This document shows, one piece after another, positions 21,321-35,500 of a DNA stretch of 64,000 nt. Source of the stretch: Hymenolepis diminuta (Eukaryota > Platyhelminthes > Cestoda > Cyclophyllidea > Hymenolepididae); the NCBI GenBank assembly GCA_900708905.1, contig CAADRB010000031.1:166051-230050 (forward strand). Direction: 5' to 3'. The position numbers and the translations under genes were made by a program. Each line of letters opens with the position of its first letter. Within the stretch, counting starts at the first letter, position 1. Below the pieces are notes generated by a model, which saw only the letters and a list, made by a program, of their open reading frames with translations, had not been told where the DNA came from and made no database searches.

Positions 21321-23537
21321 ATTTAATACCTACTCATACTCGAAGGAGACTTGAGTGTAGATCAGTTAGATGACTAATCGGCGTTTCTGCGCATGTCGCA
21401 TAAGCTCATTCATTTAATTGTAGGGGGAATGAAATTATTACCATCAATTGGCACGCAGATTTCTTATGACATCAGTGAAAGTATTCGTAACTTGATTCAT
21501 GATTAATTTAGAAAGAAATCACAGTATCCAAACGTTTTGTTTTGAAAGTTATAAACATGAAATATATTAATTTTTCTTCATTTAAGATTTAATTTTAATA
21601 GGAGCATTGACAATGCTATTTTAAATTAACTTGCTAACTATTGAATTTTGTTATCTAAATACTTTCATTTCCTTGTTTAATTTCATATGAGTAAAATACT
21701 CAACTTCCTGCTTATTGTTGAAACAGAGGTTAGAATCAGAGTTGCTGAAGTCCACTTAGACTAACGATAAAAATCGCCTTATCGTTATCTTTATAACTGT
21801 TTTAAAACTCTGTTATCACCGTTGTAGTATTTGAGCTTAACTTCTGCTACTATGATCTAAGCATCGGTAAGCTACAGCTAACTCAAAGACAAGATGAACA
21901 AAAAGTTGTCAACCCAACAAATTTTATTAATTTAACATAGTCAGTATAGAGAAATAAAGACCTCCTTCAAATAATTGGTTTTTAAAGAGCAACACTTTGC
22001 CGGACTGAGGACGGCTTCTGTCTGGACTAACTGTTATGCTATCAGGAACAGAATGCATACACACAACGACCAACTTTGCTACTATCTGCAGAAACCACTT
22101 ATCATCAGACAAAACATAGATTCTGCGGAATTGAGCTATGCTTATCGGCGTCCTGTCAATAGCATAGTAAAATTTACTTAGAAGTATCTTTGTTAATATT
22201 ATCAATTGCAAATATATTCCTTTAACAATTCCTTTTTGGTGTCTTACGTCGGGAATCAAATGTTTGGTAAAAGATGTCTGAAACCCGAAGTCTAATTCAT
22301 TTCAAGAATAAAAATTAAACCTTTAGATTAAAAGAAAACTTTTAAATCACATTTTTATTTCCCAGATTGATCATCAGTTTCTTAGTAATGAAAATGGTTG
22401 TCAGAATGGAAACCTCCGCATATAAGCGCAAAAATAACTACATAATTTACCACTTGAAAAGTTAAAATATAAAGGCTTAAAATAAAAATATTCTTGAATA
22501 AATTCTAAAAAAACCTCTAACAATATAAAGTTGGTATACATTTTACTATTTGAGCAAGCGGACGCATATTTACAAGGATACAATTTTGGGAATGAGTGAG
22601 GAGATCAGGTTCATGGGGTTCGAGGCTCCTGCTTCTTTGCTGCTCATCTTGGGAGAATATGTATGGCCATTTTTCTAGCTTTTTAATTTTTTAATTTGGA
22701 GAAATTTGTTAACTTTGTAAATAAAATTCGGACGTGTGGTGTTCGGGCCAACATTTCTTGGATAAGCAACAGAAAATTGGCAATGAAAGTCCTTGTTAAT
22801 ATTTGCATCCGAGAAACATAGATTGCTTCGATAATGCGAAAGCATTACTTTTCTTTGAGCATTTGGCTCGAATTTCACTGTGGTAGGGATTTTCGCATCT
22901 GGTGATAGGAGTCGATATCTTTGGCAAGATGTCTTGATCAGTTTAACTTTACTATATTTTAATATAAACTTTCTCTAGCTCTTTTTGTTATCTGGTGCCT
23001 TAAAAGAGGCTTTAGAGTCGCAGATATGGGGAGATTTTTCTTTTTTGAGGCTTGATCGGGAGATTTCCCAGGGGAATCCGCTGAGCTAATCGTGCAAGAA
23101 CGCAAGACCAGGATTAGTCTTTTCAAAGTGTTTTTTCGAACTTAGTACTATTATAGAAGTGCAGTAATCGAGGATTGGCTGGACGAAAACATCGATCAGG
23201 ATTTATGCCGTTTTTTCAAACTAGGGCCAACTTATATAAATACGTTAACTTCCTTGCCTTTTCCGAGATAAAATTAAACATTGTTTATGCGAATAAATGA
23301 ATACTCAGACTTAAAATGCGCCATAGTTTGAGGCATTTGCTTTCTTTCATATTTTTCAACATAGAAAAAAGACTCGATTGAAATAAAACCACGATATATT
23401 GACACGTATTCTCTGAACAACCGAGGAAATGTTTTAACAGAGAAAGATAACAGAAATTAGGGAATTTGGGGCCCAAACAAGGAAATTGTGGATTTGAAGT
23501 AGAAGTAAAACTGAATAATTGAAGAGCACCAGAGAGA
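21321..23537. other. Intergenic region between the 635-aa gene and the TMEM47-like gene
   Basis: No gene is recognised. The minus strand around 22675-23230 contains fragments that resemble the end of a LINE reverse transcriptase (listed separately). The open frames at 21927-22259 (minus) and 21975-22181 (plus) overlap each other and match no known motif. Confidence 0.5.
23060..23235 (-). mobile_element. Possible LINE (non-LTR) reverse transcriptase relic
   Basis: Read on the minus strand, a segment gives ILIDVFVQPILDYCTSIIVL, which resembles the conserved LxxxxVxPILxYxSxxW stretch near the end of non-LTR reverse transcriptases, followed within about 30 codons by stops. Only this short stretch is family-like; the flanks are too decayed to identify a clade. 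Confidence 0.3.
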
Positions 23538-26500
23538 TTACTGATTGATTTTCTCTCGGTAGATGATTTCGTCTACTCGCTTGTCTATAATGAGTAGGAT
23601 CGTGGAGATGATCAGCACTAGAACTCCAGCAACTCCGATGAATAAGGCGAATCCAGGAGCAATCTCTCCATTTCCATGACTGTGTCCCACTGCCTGGAAC
23701 TAAAAAAGAGAAAGAGTGAATGTCTGATAACTAATGTGCAGATGATGATCTATGGCGTACATTTACGTTGATCTTTGCCTGTCATAAAGTCGGGAGTGAT
23801 TCAAACGATACTCTTTGTTTTAATAGTATTGAACTTTATAATTGTTCAAGCTAATAAATTTTGAATCAACGCTTGATGTGTTAGAATAATATATGGCGGT
23901 GATACTATGGATATAAATATAAGATCGCATGGCAGGATCCAGTACATTCAAAGCACAAGTAAAAGTCAGAGTAAAACTACGACTAATGATAATTTGTAAG
24001 AATAAACGGGTGAATTTCCGTATTAACAGCCCCTAAAGAGCGATCTTAAGCGTTCCAATGACCTTAATTCCAGATAAATATCCGTTGATTTATTGCTATT
24101 TCTGAGCAATTTGACCATATTTAGAATGGCAGACTCTTCCCTTTTCTAATTTCTTTGCATTTGCACAAGTTCTGAATCATATTACTAATCAAATAAGCTT
24201 GAACTAAAGGATATTTTAATTAATGAAAGGGATAAAAACCAATCCTTTGAGCGGATGGACCTCAGTTTAAGTTAAAAAATTATGCAATTTTTAATGAATA
24301 ACTTTTACATTATATGTACAAAGATGTTTGAAATTTATTATAACCTTAGAAATAAGGTCGGTGTTTTTGTTCTAAAATTTATGGTAAATATCCTGCAATA
24401 TTTTGGTAAAGAAGGCCTGAGATGTAGGGTAGGTTTCAGTCATTCTCTATAAAAATATAAAATTATATTTATCCTGAGTTAACGCAGCTTAATAAACTCT
24501 AACAAGTCAAAAGTTTCAGCTGGTTTCTAGTAAAACTCTCTTTTCACCATACTTCCTGCGTTCTCACTATTTTTGATGTACCACTAACTAATTTTGGATG
24601 TAATTTATACATAAGGACCGTGCTAGGAGCTTGTTGTACTTGTCTGGGGCTAGTCTGACTTCTGAGGGGATTACTGAGAGTTTATCAAGGGCTCATTTTT
24701 ATAGTATCTGCTAAGGATTTTGATGCTGTAATTTCCTGCTTACTCCGGCTAAATGCTATGGAAAGATAGTGGGAGTGGCGGAATCGACCATTCTTTAAAT
24801 TTTCGCAATTTTGGACGTAGTCTTTTTTCAAGCATCCTTCAAACTAGAGCTAGATTTTGGTTTAGGTGGCCACAAAACAACGATAAAATTCAAATATCGA
24901 TGCAATTTTCATGCAAATTGCATGAAAATACCGAAAACAAAATTCTAACGCAAATGATCTCCTAAAGTGTCCTGAAGGTGTCAAAAAAGTGGTGTAAATT
25001 CCAATCCGGGGTCTAGGAATTACTTTTCAAAAACGAATTCCTCTTATTTTTCCTTCCCCTACGTATGGTAACTGTAATATATTTAAAGCTGTGCTTATTT
25101 ATGTCCAAATCGAACATTACTTGGTCATTTTTGTTAATCAAGGGGACTAAATAAGTTTTAATACGAATGTTTGTAAAAATTAAAATCAAGTTATTGGACA
25201 ACAAAAAACGTACTTCTCGTTCGAATTTATCTGGAACTGATCGAAATTCAAGAGTTTCAGCCAATTAAAGTCCCTACTGTTTCGAAATTGGCAGAAATCC
25301 GAAGTTTCCAAGTCTCTAACGTACGAATCGATTTAAATTAGGAGCACGTTGGAATATTTGCACTTATATAACGACAAATTTCCTATCTTTATGCCCTGAA
25401 CACCAAAAAGAGGACTGATAAAGCTTTTTCGAGCAAGACCTAGTTAATTAAGCGGAATTAATATTTTCTTCAAGTTAAATATATGCTCATGCTTTTTTAG
25501 AAGGCTTTTCTAAACCAGACAGGACCAATAAAAATAAGTTGTATTAAAGAGGCTATGTAGGTTGTCTAATTTCGCAAAATCCCCTTTTATCGGGATTTTA
25601 CGTGTAACTGCAGTAAAATTAAAGTTTATGTAAAAATAGTCATTTTAATCAATGANNNNNNNNNNNNNNNNNNNNNNNNNNNNNNNNNNNNNNNNNNNNN
25701 NNAAAAGCATGAAATTATTCCCATAGCGGCAAATTTCATATTTTACCCACCAGCGTATCTATTGCCCAAAAAACACATGTTGCAATTTTGAGGGATAAGG
25801 TTCAAAATCCCTTATTTGTTTTTTCCATGGCGTATATTTTGTTTTTGTCCAGATATATCAAGCCTCGAGGCTTTACATGGACTTATCTCTTGATGATGAC
25901 GTACTATGATTTGGTAAATAAAATAAAATTTTATTTAGGCATAAAAAGATCTTTATATTATTTTAGTTGCGTGCAAATCGAAATTTATTTCTTTATTTTC
26001 AAATTTCGTCGATGGTAAATGCTGACTTATTTTTCTGACATGCGTGCCAATAAATTTTGGGGTTTAAAATGTTTACCGCTCAAATTTCAGAAATCCACCT
26101 GGATGGTATTAACTGAAGAGGCCGCATAGGGAAGAAAGGGACAGGAATAAAAATTTAAATTACGTAATCTAAAAATAAAAATATTTTTGGCTCTTAGATC
26201 CCCACATTAAGATAAATTTTATAAAGACTTGCGCACAGACTTCTTTTTAAAATCAGATCTTGTAAAAAAATAATAAACGAAAGATCAGACAAAAATATTG
26301 TCTGTCCAGATTAAGTAAACAAGAGAAAAAAGCTTTATTTGCTTCCAGATCTTGCAAAAGCGAGGAGGGAAAGTTAATTTATCCAATAAACTCAAATCCA
26401 TTTTTATTCAAAAACTTGATTGTCATAGCACGTTAACTGATGCTAATTTTACCAAGAATAATATAAAATAACGATTCCAATATATAAGGTTTATTATATT

Positions 26501-29500
26501 ATATATTTATTTAGTCAAAATGAGATCAGTGATGTACAGACATCTAGACTCCGGCCATAGTGGACTATTGGCCCGATCTTCTCATCTGACGTCTGTATTT
26601 GAACTATAAATGTAATATGAACAATATCTTACGATGTACTCTATTTCTCTGCGTTAGAGAACCAAAATATTTCTATTAGCAATGAAATTCGTGAGATCTA
26701 TATATATTTGCAGGATGACTATGGTATCTGAGGACATCTAAATTTTTATAATTTAAACTAACCCGAAAATAAATAATATATTTTTATATCAGAGAATCTC
26801 ATAACAGATATTACTATAATCAATGAAATGAAAAGACCCGCTGCAACAGTGTCCATAAAAGCGAGACAGCAATTTAGAAATCTCAAGATTTTCATAAGTC
26901 GCCAGATCTTTCGTTTGCAAAGTTAGGAAGGGGATATATGAAAGCAATGAAGATTAGTTGGCCACCACGAGAAAGAGAGAACAGTATTATCAACATTCTG
27001 CTCTGACTCATTCGGAAAATCTGAGTTTGTCAGAAGAGCGTATGGCAGGATCGACAAAAATCCTGGGAAGTCACTGTGCCAGGACATTTTGTCAAAGATC
27101 TAAAAGTGTCTGAAGGAAGAATAAGGAATGCTGCCCAACAGGATCACGGGTAAAGATCACACACGTTCTTAGACAAGATCAGTTTATGTCGACATAAACT
27201 CGGAGGAATCGTTTAATGTGTGCAAAATCACTCTTAAACAAAGTGAAGCATCCAGAAGAACAGGGGTGCCTTTGGTTGTTCTCCGACGAAAACAACTTCC
27301 GTCAGGATCTAAAAGTCAATCCAAGAAATGCTAGGTAGGCACTCGGCAGAAAAGTCAAAGTGCTACTCCTTATTGGAAACACTTGCTAAAGTACAAGTCA
27401 ATAAATGCAACTGATTGTAATTAGGGTAGCGGACATGTAAAACCCATTCAAGGGATGGCTGTCACTGAGTTTTGCAGTTTGCTAGGTTATGCGTACGAAA
27501 TTTCCATCAACAGTGATGATTTTCGGTGTTGTGAAGAGCTGTGAACGACACATCATGATTCCTTCATTTTTTTCCACGGGGCATTAGAGTCAATGCAGAT
27601 GGCCATGCCGAGACTCCTCAAACCACTATTAAGCGTAGCCAATGGAAGACCCTATGTCTTCCGACAAGGTTCGGCTCCACTCTTTAAAGCTCTCGAAACC
27701 CAGAATTGAATGGCCGAGAATTTTCATCATTATGTCACACTAAATTTATGGCTTTCTAATGCACCGGACCCTAATCCTTTCGATTATTATGTGTGATACG
27801 GGCAGGGCGTGGTTGAAAAGGAAGTTAATAAGCACTCCCATAACATCAGGTCTTCTCTGATGGAAGCAATAGCGCCAGCAATGAAAGACATCAATAAAAA
27901 CTACTTGATGAAAGCTTGTAATTGCTTTTGGACTCGAACTGAGTCAGTGATGAAAGCTGAAGAAGGGTATAAAACAAAACCTGGGCTAATATTATGTTTA
28001 TTTGTTTTATTATAAGATATTGTAAGTTTTAGCTACTAATAATTTCATTTTCTGTTTTTCTAAAAGGGCCTAAGGTGTCCTCAGATACCTTATGCACCCT
28101 GCATATAACTATATTAATAAAGAGAGGTATTTCTGTTCTTCAATGGTTTCAAGTTTTAGGGAGTACCGTTTTTAGAGAATTATCAACATTTACAGATAGT
28201 TCATTGATTACTTCTTATTTACTTGTGTTAAATAACTGTTAAATAGCTTGGTCTAGATTTCCTTAAAAATACAATAAAGCATCATTATTAAGTCCATTTG
28301 ATCGGGAAAAAGATGATAACCTAATGTTTGTATTACAAATATGACTTGGATATAAAGATGTATTGCTTTAGAGAATACATTTACCAAATAGGGAGAAGGA
28401 TGAAATATGGAGACGTTTTTCTTAAGGTAAGAGCTGGATAATTTTCAGGAAAGTTGAGAACAATTACCCTGATATTCATGAAAGGAGATTTGAATTTTCT
28501 CATGGTTCCAAGGTCACATATTTCACGATCCAATCCTAAGCCATCTGATGTCAGGAATTGCGCAAGTTTACAGAATTGGTGGCAGAGCACTTAGCTGGTA
28601 CAAGCAAATATTTAAAGAATTGAAAAAAACTAAACATTTCTAATTTAACAGGGCTCACTGAGCATAGTTGATTTAATGCTCTTGAAAATATTAATGCCTT
28701 TTATTCCTCTTAGTGTTGTCGGGTGATTAACATTCGGCAGAAAAGTCAAAGTGCTACTCCTTATTGGAAACACTTGCTAAAGTACAAGTCAATAAATGCA
28801 ACTGATTGTAATTAGGGTAGCGGACATGTAAAACCCATTCAAGGGATGGCTGTCACTGAGCTTTGCAGTTTTAATTCATGTCATAATTTTATTAAAATAG
28901 TAGATTTAAATGAGTAAATTATAAATTTTTAAATCCAAAATAGTGGAAATTAAAATCAAATCCGTTTGATAAAAGAAGCAGAAAACACAGCAAAATTTTA
29001 TATTATGTTATATTTAGTCCAGTTAATCAAAATCTCAAAATCGAGGATAAGATTCGGACAGAGAAGGTAAAGAGCTTTCAATGAAATATTTACTTAAAGC
29101 TGGAGAATTAGAAAAGGAGATTTCTTTCTAATTGTGATTGGTGCCTCTTAATTAATGAGATCCTTCTTGACTTGCGATATAGGGAAACCATTCTATCCGG
29201 TTTTGTGGCTTAAAAAAATGACAGATAAACTCTTGAACCTTTCTTAAATTATAATGCCTGTAAACGTTATAATGAACAATCAAGGGAAGGAAAGCGAAAT
29301 GGGAATTCATCTAGAAAGATTTTTCTAGATTGCAACGAACTCTGTAAACAGTTCCTGATGCGTATAATGAGATAACTGTATATCTCTATCTTGACGGAAG
29401 TATTAGATCGGCAAAATATGATAAACACGATATTAATTCTTCTGTAAATTGGCTAAAGAGTATTATTACATGAAGCAAATTCATATGTTTTGGCATCAAC

Positions 29501-32500
29501 ATTGAGATAAATGAAGAAAAAATAATAATATGATGAGAAAATAATTTACCTTGTCATCCGAGAACTGGATGAGAAAGAATACAGGAAGAATAACCAAACA
29601 GGCTGTGTAGAGGAGAGCGGCTAATATGAAGAGTCCTACGGTAGCATTGTAAAGGCGTCTTTTGGGGATTAGAGAGTAAACTAAAAGCCCTGATATAAAG
29701 AGGAAGATTCCTAGGAGTAGTAGAAACATCCCAACTAGTACCAAAAGCATCCCGATGAAGAAGAAATCTGAAAAAGGAAAAGAAGCACCCGATAAATTCC
29801 AATATGTATTCATCTTGATGGAAACCGTATTTGACATGGCGGTAACTTGTATTCCTACTAAGGCTATGTTTCGTAAGCATCACCATTTAAAAATGGTTAA
29901 TATCCTTTAAAACCGATTAAATTAAAATAATTCCATATAGATCCACGGGTACTGAAATACCAAGCCGTTCCAAAATTTACCCGTAAGCGGGTAACAACAT
30001 AGTAGATAGGATGCATCGGGTAAGTATGATATGTACTAATCTAACTTATCAAATTCGTAAGAAATTAGCTGTATTTAGTGTACATTCAGTCAAATTTAAA
30101 ATAAGATTCACTTTTTTGCATAATGACTTTTTAGCCCCATTGCTATGTTGGCAATAGCTAATAATGGCCGACGATTTTGATATTTAACATAATTTTTTGT
30201 AGAGCCATAACATATATTATTGTCAAAATGTCTCTACATTTATGCAGCGGAAGAATATTGTTGCTATACTGATAATATTAATAACAAAATTTTGAACCCG
30301 ACGGAAAGATGAAATTCTAGTATCATGCTCTTAAAATCCCTTGCTAGTTCCATCTTACTGTTGCAGGCAGTAAGTAGATGCAAATAATGGGATATGATCA
30401 ACAACAGAATTAAATCAACCGGCTAACAAGTTTTTGATATCGTGGACAACATCTGAGTCATGAACTTGAGAGTCAACTCATTAATTAGAGTATTAGGACA
30501 TGATGCAGCTGAATTTACTCCAGATGAGAATACGGATAATTCATTGCTCCCAGAAACTAAATAAATTACAATTCTACCTGCTTCTTTCTGAGCCCCTCTC
30601 CCGTCTCATATTTAGTTACACTCTTGTTATTCCTCTCATTCAGATGCTTTTTATGATTCTTACTTGTAAAATATTTCCGTTTCACATTATCGTGGACAAT
30701 AATCAATCAACCTCTAAGGGAATTACAAAGAAATCATCCGCCAATCAACTACTTGCCTAAAAATATAAAACGGAAAACTTCTAGTATTTTCACGTTTAAA
30801 CCAACACCGACGTCATTCTGTGACATTAGCCATGCAAGTAAATGTGGCGATAGAAAATGCTACGAATTTATCGTTCGCAATAAGTGCTGTTTATTGCTTC
30901 GACACTTCTTGGTAAGCAGAGATTCTGAAATGAAGTCACACCGATGTAATTCTATTAATTTTAATCATGAAACTCCCACGTTACTTCTGTCACAGATTAT
31001 GTAAGTCAAATGTCTTTTGCCCAAAATGAATACTTTAAAAACATCTTTCTCCAGTGAATTTGAGATTTATTTTTGTCAACCGTTTACTTCCATAATATTT
31101 ATTTCAGGCGCTAAATTTAAAATATTAGAGTATTAATGAAAAAGTTTCCAAAAAAGTCCTGTTCTGAATGCTATTCATAAATTTAGAGAAATTCCGGGTG
31201 GTCCGTTTAAAATAATATTTCAAAATAGGAAGAAAATGTAAACATTAAAGAAAAAACTCTGCTAGAAATGACCGTTCTGAAATCCTATATATAAACCATT
31301 AATCTAATTTATACATCATAAATAAGGTTTCTGAATTTAAGTGGAAAATATAAGAAAATACAAAAAAAACTCTTTTTCTTCCATATGAATATGTCTGTTA
31401 AAATCTGTCGTCCGCTTTTAACCTGCCGTATAATCTGTTATGAAATTGCTGCTATAAGAAAATGATATCTTCTAAAAATAAGTCCTACATACAAAAATCT
31501 TTAGTTTTCGTTTCCTTTTAGTCCCTTTTATTCGGACGAATTTATTTAAATGCTTTGATTAAAGGGTGCATAAATAAAATTGACCTATCATTACAAACAT
31601 AATGACTTTTTTTATTTATTCTGAATCGGTCGGTTTCGTATTTGTAACTGGTGGAATTACTGATGGTATATGTGTGTTTTCTACATTACCTACAGAAAAG
31701 GGTAAATCATATCAGAAACCGAATCAAAATTGTTTATCGAATATTTTACTCCCATGGTCGCACTCGGATATATAAGCTCCCCACCAAAGCGATTATCGCC
31801 ACTATTATTGGCCAACCAGGAGCCAATCGAATTTGTCATAATCAAATTATTTTCTTAATAGATAAGCCTCTGTTTTAATTACAGGTCTTGTCCCTCCTAT
31901 GGCTTTGGATTGATTAGTCGCCTATTTTTAATAAATTATTATGAAAATCAATAAGGCTCAAACATTTTGTTTGGTCATACTACAGAGCATTTTGTAAAAC
32001 AGCCTCATTTTAGTGCTAATATGATTATATTAAAAGATATTGTAATCAGATGAAATTAACTTAGACACTAAAGAATTCAGTTAACGTTAAAAAGGCACGC
32101 AACTAGATCACTCCATTTGTGTTGGCATAATACAGACCCAATTTGATCAATGAGTTCCTCAATTTCGAATGTTAAAGTTCTCTATTTAGAAGTAAGTATA
32201 TTTTCATCTTTTTCTATTTATTGGTGTAATCCTCAAATAATGTGTTAGAGTAGTAATAAATGAATCATTACTAACTTATTTAAAACCAATTTGTTCCTTA
32301 AAGTTGCATACACCTTAAAATTTGTCACTGAAAAGTTTAACTCAGAAATTAAACATTTGGTGTTGAGCGGCATTCAGTCGGTCGATTGTTTTGCACTTCA
32401 GATTCTGGAACTTTACCAAAATTAGTAAGGCAACTAATTAAAATTTTGTCAAAATATTAAAATAATCAGTTCTGAGCTCGACAAATCCTGAAGGTGAAAT

Positions 32501-35500
32501 GAAAATTTTAGATAAGAGGAATTTGATGATATAATGAAATATTATATTCGTTTAAAACCTTTCGATTTTCTCTTAATTAAATAGCAGATAGTTATTCTGA
32601 GTATAGAATCTTTAAAAATAGTTATTTCAACATTAAATTCATGCCATCAAGAAATGCAGGGTATATATGCAAGCTATTCTTTAATATGTGAAAATAAAAC
32701 AGTGGCAATTAACGTTTTATTTAGTAGTAACTTCTAAGCCAAAACCCTGTTATTGACGGGTGTCAGCAAAGGAATGTAGTAGATGGAAAGGTGGCGACCT
32801 ATTTAGAAAGTTTGCTGCAACTATTGCTTAATATAATGTTCAAGATTTATTGTAATAAGGACAACTAATTTTTAAAATAAATAATTATAAGAATTATTTG
32901 ATCTTAATGTCCAAGAAGAAATACCGGTTTGTATCTTTGAAAATATGAACGAAACTGAGCAAAATTACCAAACTTAATAGATTAGTATAAGTGCTAAAGT
33001 GTGGGCCGGGATCATATTGAGGATATAAATCAGGTCATTAATGTTGCTAGAATAACTTGGAGGTGGTAGGAGAGCCACTCTAATTTAATAATAAGCAAAT
33101 AAAGTTCGTTAATATACAAATGTTTCTTTATGAGACGTCAGTCATGTCTGGTGGTCGATTTCTTCGCGTGTTGATTGGCAACTGTGTGGATCGCCTGTGG
33201 TCTTGAAGGCGTCGTTATCGTTTTTAATCACAAGATGTTGATTGACATTTGGTGTCGAAAGCCATATAAATAATGAAAGATTGAAATACTAAAAATATTA
33301 CTGCAGATAATAACGTCTGAGGGCATTAGCTACTTAATAATCCTTTTTGGTGAATGCTTCGGGATGTTTTGTAACTTGTCACAATCTTTTCACGAATCAG
33401 AAAATATTATTTTATAAAGGTTAACTTACAAACTCTAAATCATTATAACCCTTTGATAGTCTGACTTTATTCTTGAACGCTAACGAACTCCCTACCTTTA
33501 CCCCTTTTGGCTGTTCCCAGGCTCAGATACCCTTTCACGGCAAAAGCCAAGGAATATTTTGCATTTTAGTTTCTGTCAATAAGCTCGTTTTATGTGATAT
33601 TAATAATTTACGCTAAAATGATTACAATGTCGTCAAGGATTTTTTTATTGGGTTGTAGAATAAAAGATAACAAGAAAATAAAAGATAATCTAGACAGCCT
33701 TGAGTGAACTCTAGTGAGTCCCACTATACTGAAATCCTGTTACTTTTTATTGTTCTGATAGTATCTTGGCATATAAATTAGTCCGTTTTCGAAAAGCTAT
33801 GGAATGCACTCGGAAGACAAGGAGAAAACCCCAAAATTTGAACAATGAACCGTTAGAATAAGCGGTAGAAGGCGTTCCACCTGAAATGAAAGGTTAAATT
33901 TTGTACGAATCTCTATTTGCTACACTTTATTTTTTCTTCAACTCTATGTCTTCTTTTAGCATATTCAAGACTACGTTAATATTTTCTGTATTCAAATGCT
34001 TTTCCACGATGGAAAGTTTATCTTACTATCTTATCCCAAGAAAAACATAAACTTAAATGTTACGACCGAAAATCCAAATTAATCAGCCATTAAGCAATTT
34101 TTGAGTAAAATTACATTAAAATAAATTAATTTAACCCTAACTTTCTTCACATCTTCAACCTGATTCATTTCCCTTGATACATATTAAGTTCTGTTGTTGA
34201 TTTCTTTGTTCAGGAGCTTTCCCTAGAAAAATTTGAAAGTATTTTTAAGCATGCGTTCCTCATATTTTCTCAGAAGATTTTTTCATAGAAAATTGCAGCA
34301 ATGACCAATGTACATCGCACAGAACACAGACGTTTTGTATCTGTTTATCTGCATAGGCTGTAAGGGATTTTTTTACTCTCCGTGTTGGTAATCTATTGAT
34401 TCATTTAGAGTCTGAAAGTTATAATTAATTTCACATTTATTCATTTATGGTAGTTAGAGAATAGAGCAAAGAAATCCAGAATCTCACCCCTTATGAACTT
34501 CATATTATTTGCTGAGTTCAAAAGATATACATTTATATCTCTTAGGTTGTTTTCACTTAAATGAATCAATAACTTCTGACATACTCGTATAATATGATGT
34601 CTCAAGCCCATTAATGGAAGTATTGTGTCTGTTAAATTAGTAGGTTTTGTCAGCGCTAAATTTTTTGCAGGAGGTGTCTAGGTATTTATGTAAAATTTAC
34701 TTAGGAAAATAAAGTGAAATACTGAGTTAGAGATTTTAGTCCTGGAACCAACGATTTATTCATAAATCAGGTTCTGACTGGCACCGCGAATGTGATCCTT
34801 AAGGTCCTCATCGCCCGAGTATTTGAGAGTCTTCTGTTCAATTAAAGTGGCCTAGACTAATATTTACACTAGATGCTGGTTTTCAAAAGCCAAAACTTGG
34901 ATTTGTCAGTGTTTTCAAAAACCCAATTTTACAAACATTACATATTCACCTAATAGCAGAAAAGGCACTCGCCTGAAATTGACCAGGATTTGAAGATTGG
35001 GTGGTGACGCTATTGAGTGCTATTGGAGTTAAAGAATTGTAAGTTGATATAAATTAGAATTTACAGCTTGAACATTTTATCTTCTGAAAGCACGAATTTT
35101 TCGACATTCCAGATGGAATATGATCTCCCACTATTAGCCGGAAGAAATGAATGTTCTCCATACTATGATACATTGCACAATAAATGTGCGCTTTTATTTG
35201 TAAAGCTAGAAGGTAAGTTTAAACCTCCTAATTTTAATATAGGAGAATGGGAATCCGGTTTATGAAATTCTGAATTTTCGCCTATTTGCAAGAACATGAC
35301 CTGGTATTTTGCCAGGTTCGAGCATCTTTATTTGCTTTTGATAAATACATACACGTTATTTATACTGACCAATTTATATTGCATTTAAAAAATAATTCAT
35401 TAAATTCAATTATCTTCCATATTTTCCAGAACACTCAATATTGCAGCGATTCAGACTGAGAATCTAATCATTGCAGTACTTCTCACATAAATAACGAGAA

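Larger units (their letters stand above)
26710..28102 (+). mobile_element. Tc1/mariner-family transposon, decayed
   Basis: Inverted ends at 26710-26737 and 28074-28102 enclose a plus-strand transposase relic broken by frameshifts and stops. Recognisable pieces in order: KVSEGRIRN (helix-turn-helix region); LLNKVKHPEEQGCLWLFSDE with NNFRQD, holding the first catalytic Asp; VMRTKFPSTVMIFGVVKSC; NGRPYVFRQGSAPLFKALET, where the usual QQDSAP has become RQGSAP so the second Asp is lost; WLSNAPDPNPFDYYV, the conserved region that carries the third catalytic Asp; and EKEVNKHSHNIRSSLMEAIA at the C-terminus. The element cannot be active. It lies in an intron of the TMEM47-like gene in the opposite orientation and is split by a 141-bp insertion (27340-27480). 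Confidence 0.9.
23700..29549 (-). other. Intron 3 of the TMEM47-like gene
   Basis: Donor GACAAG|GTAAAT at 29549, acceptor TTTTTTAG ending at 23700. It contains the mariner relic, both copies of the 141-bp repeat and an N gap. I see no other gene in it. Confidence 0.8.
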
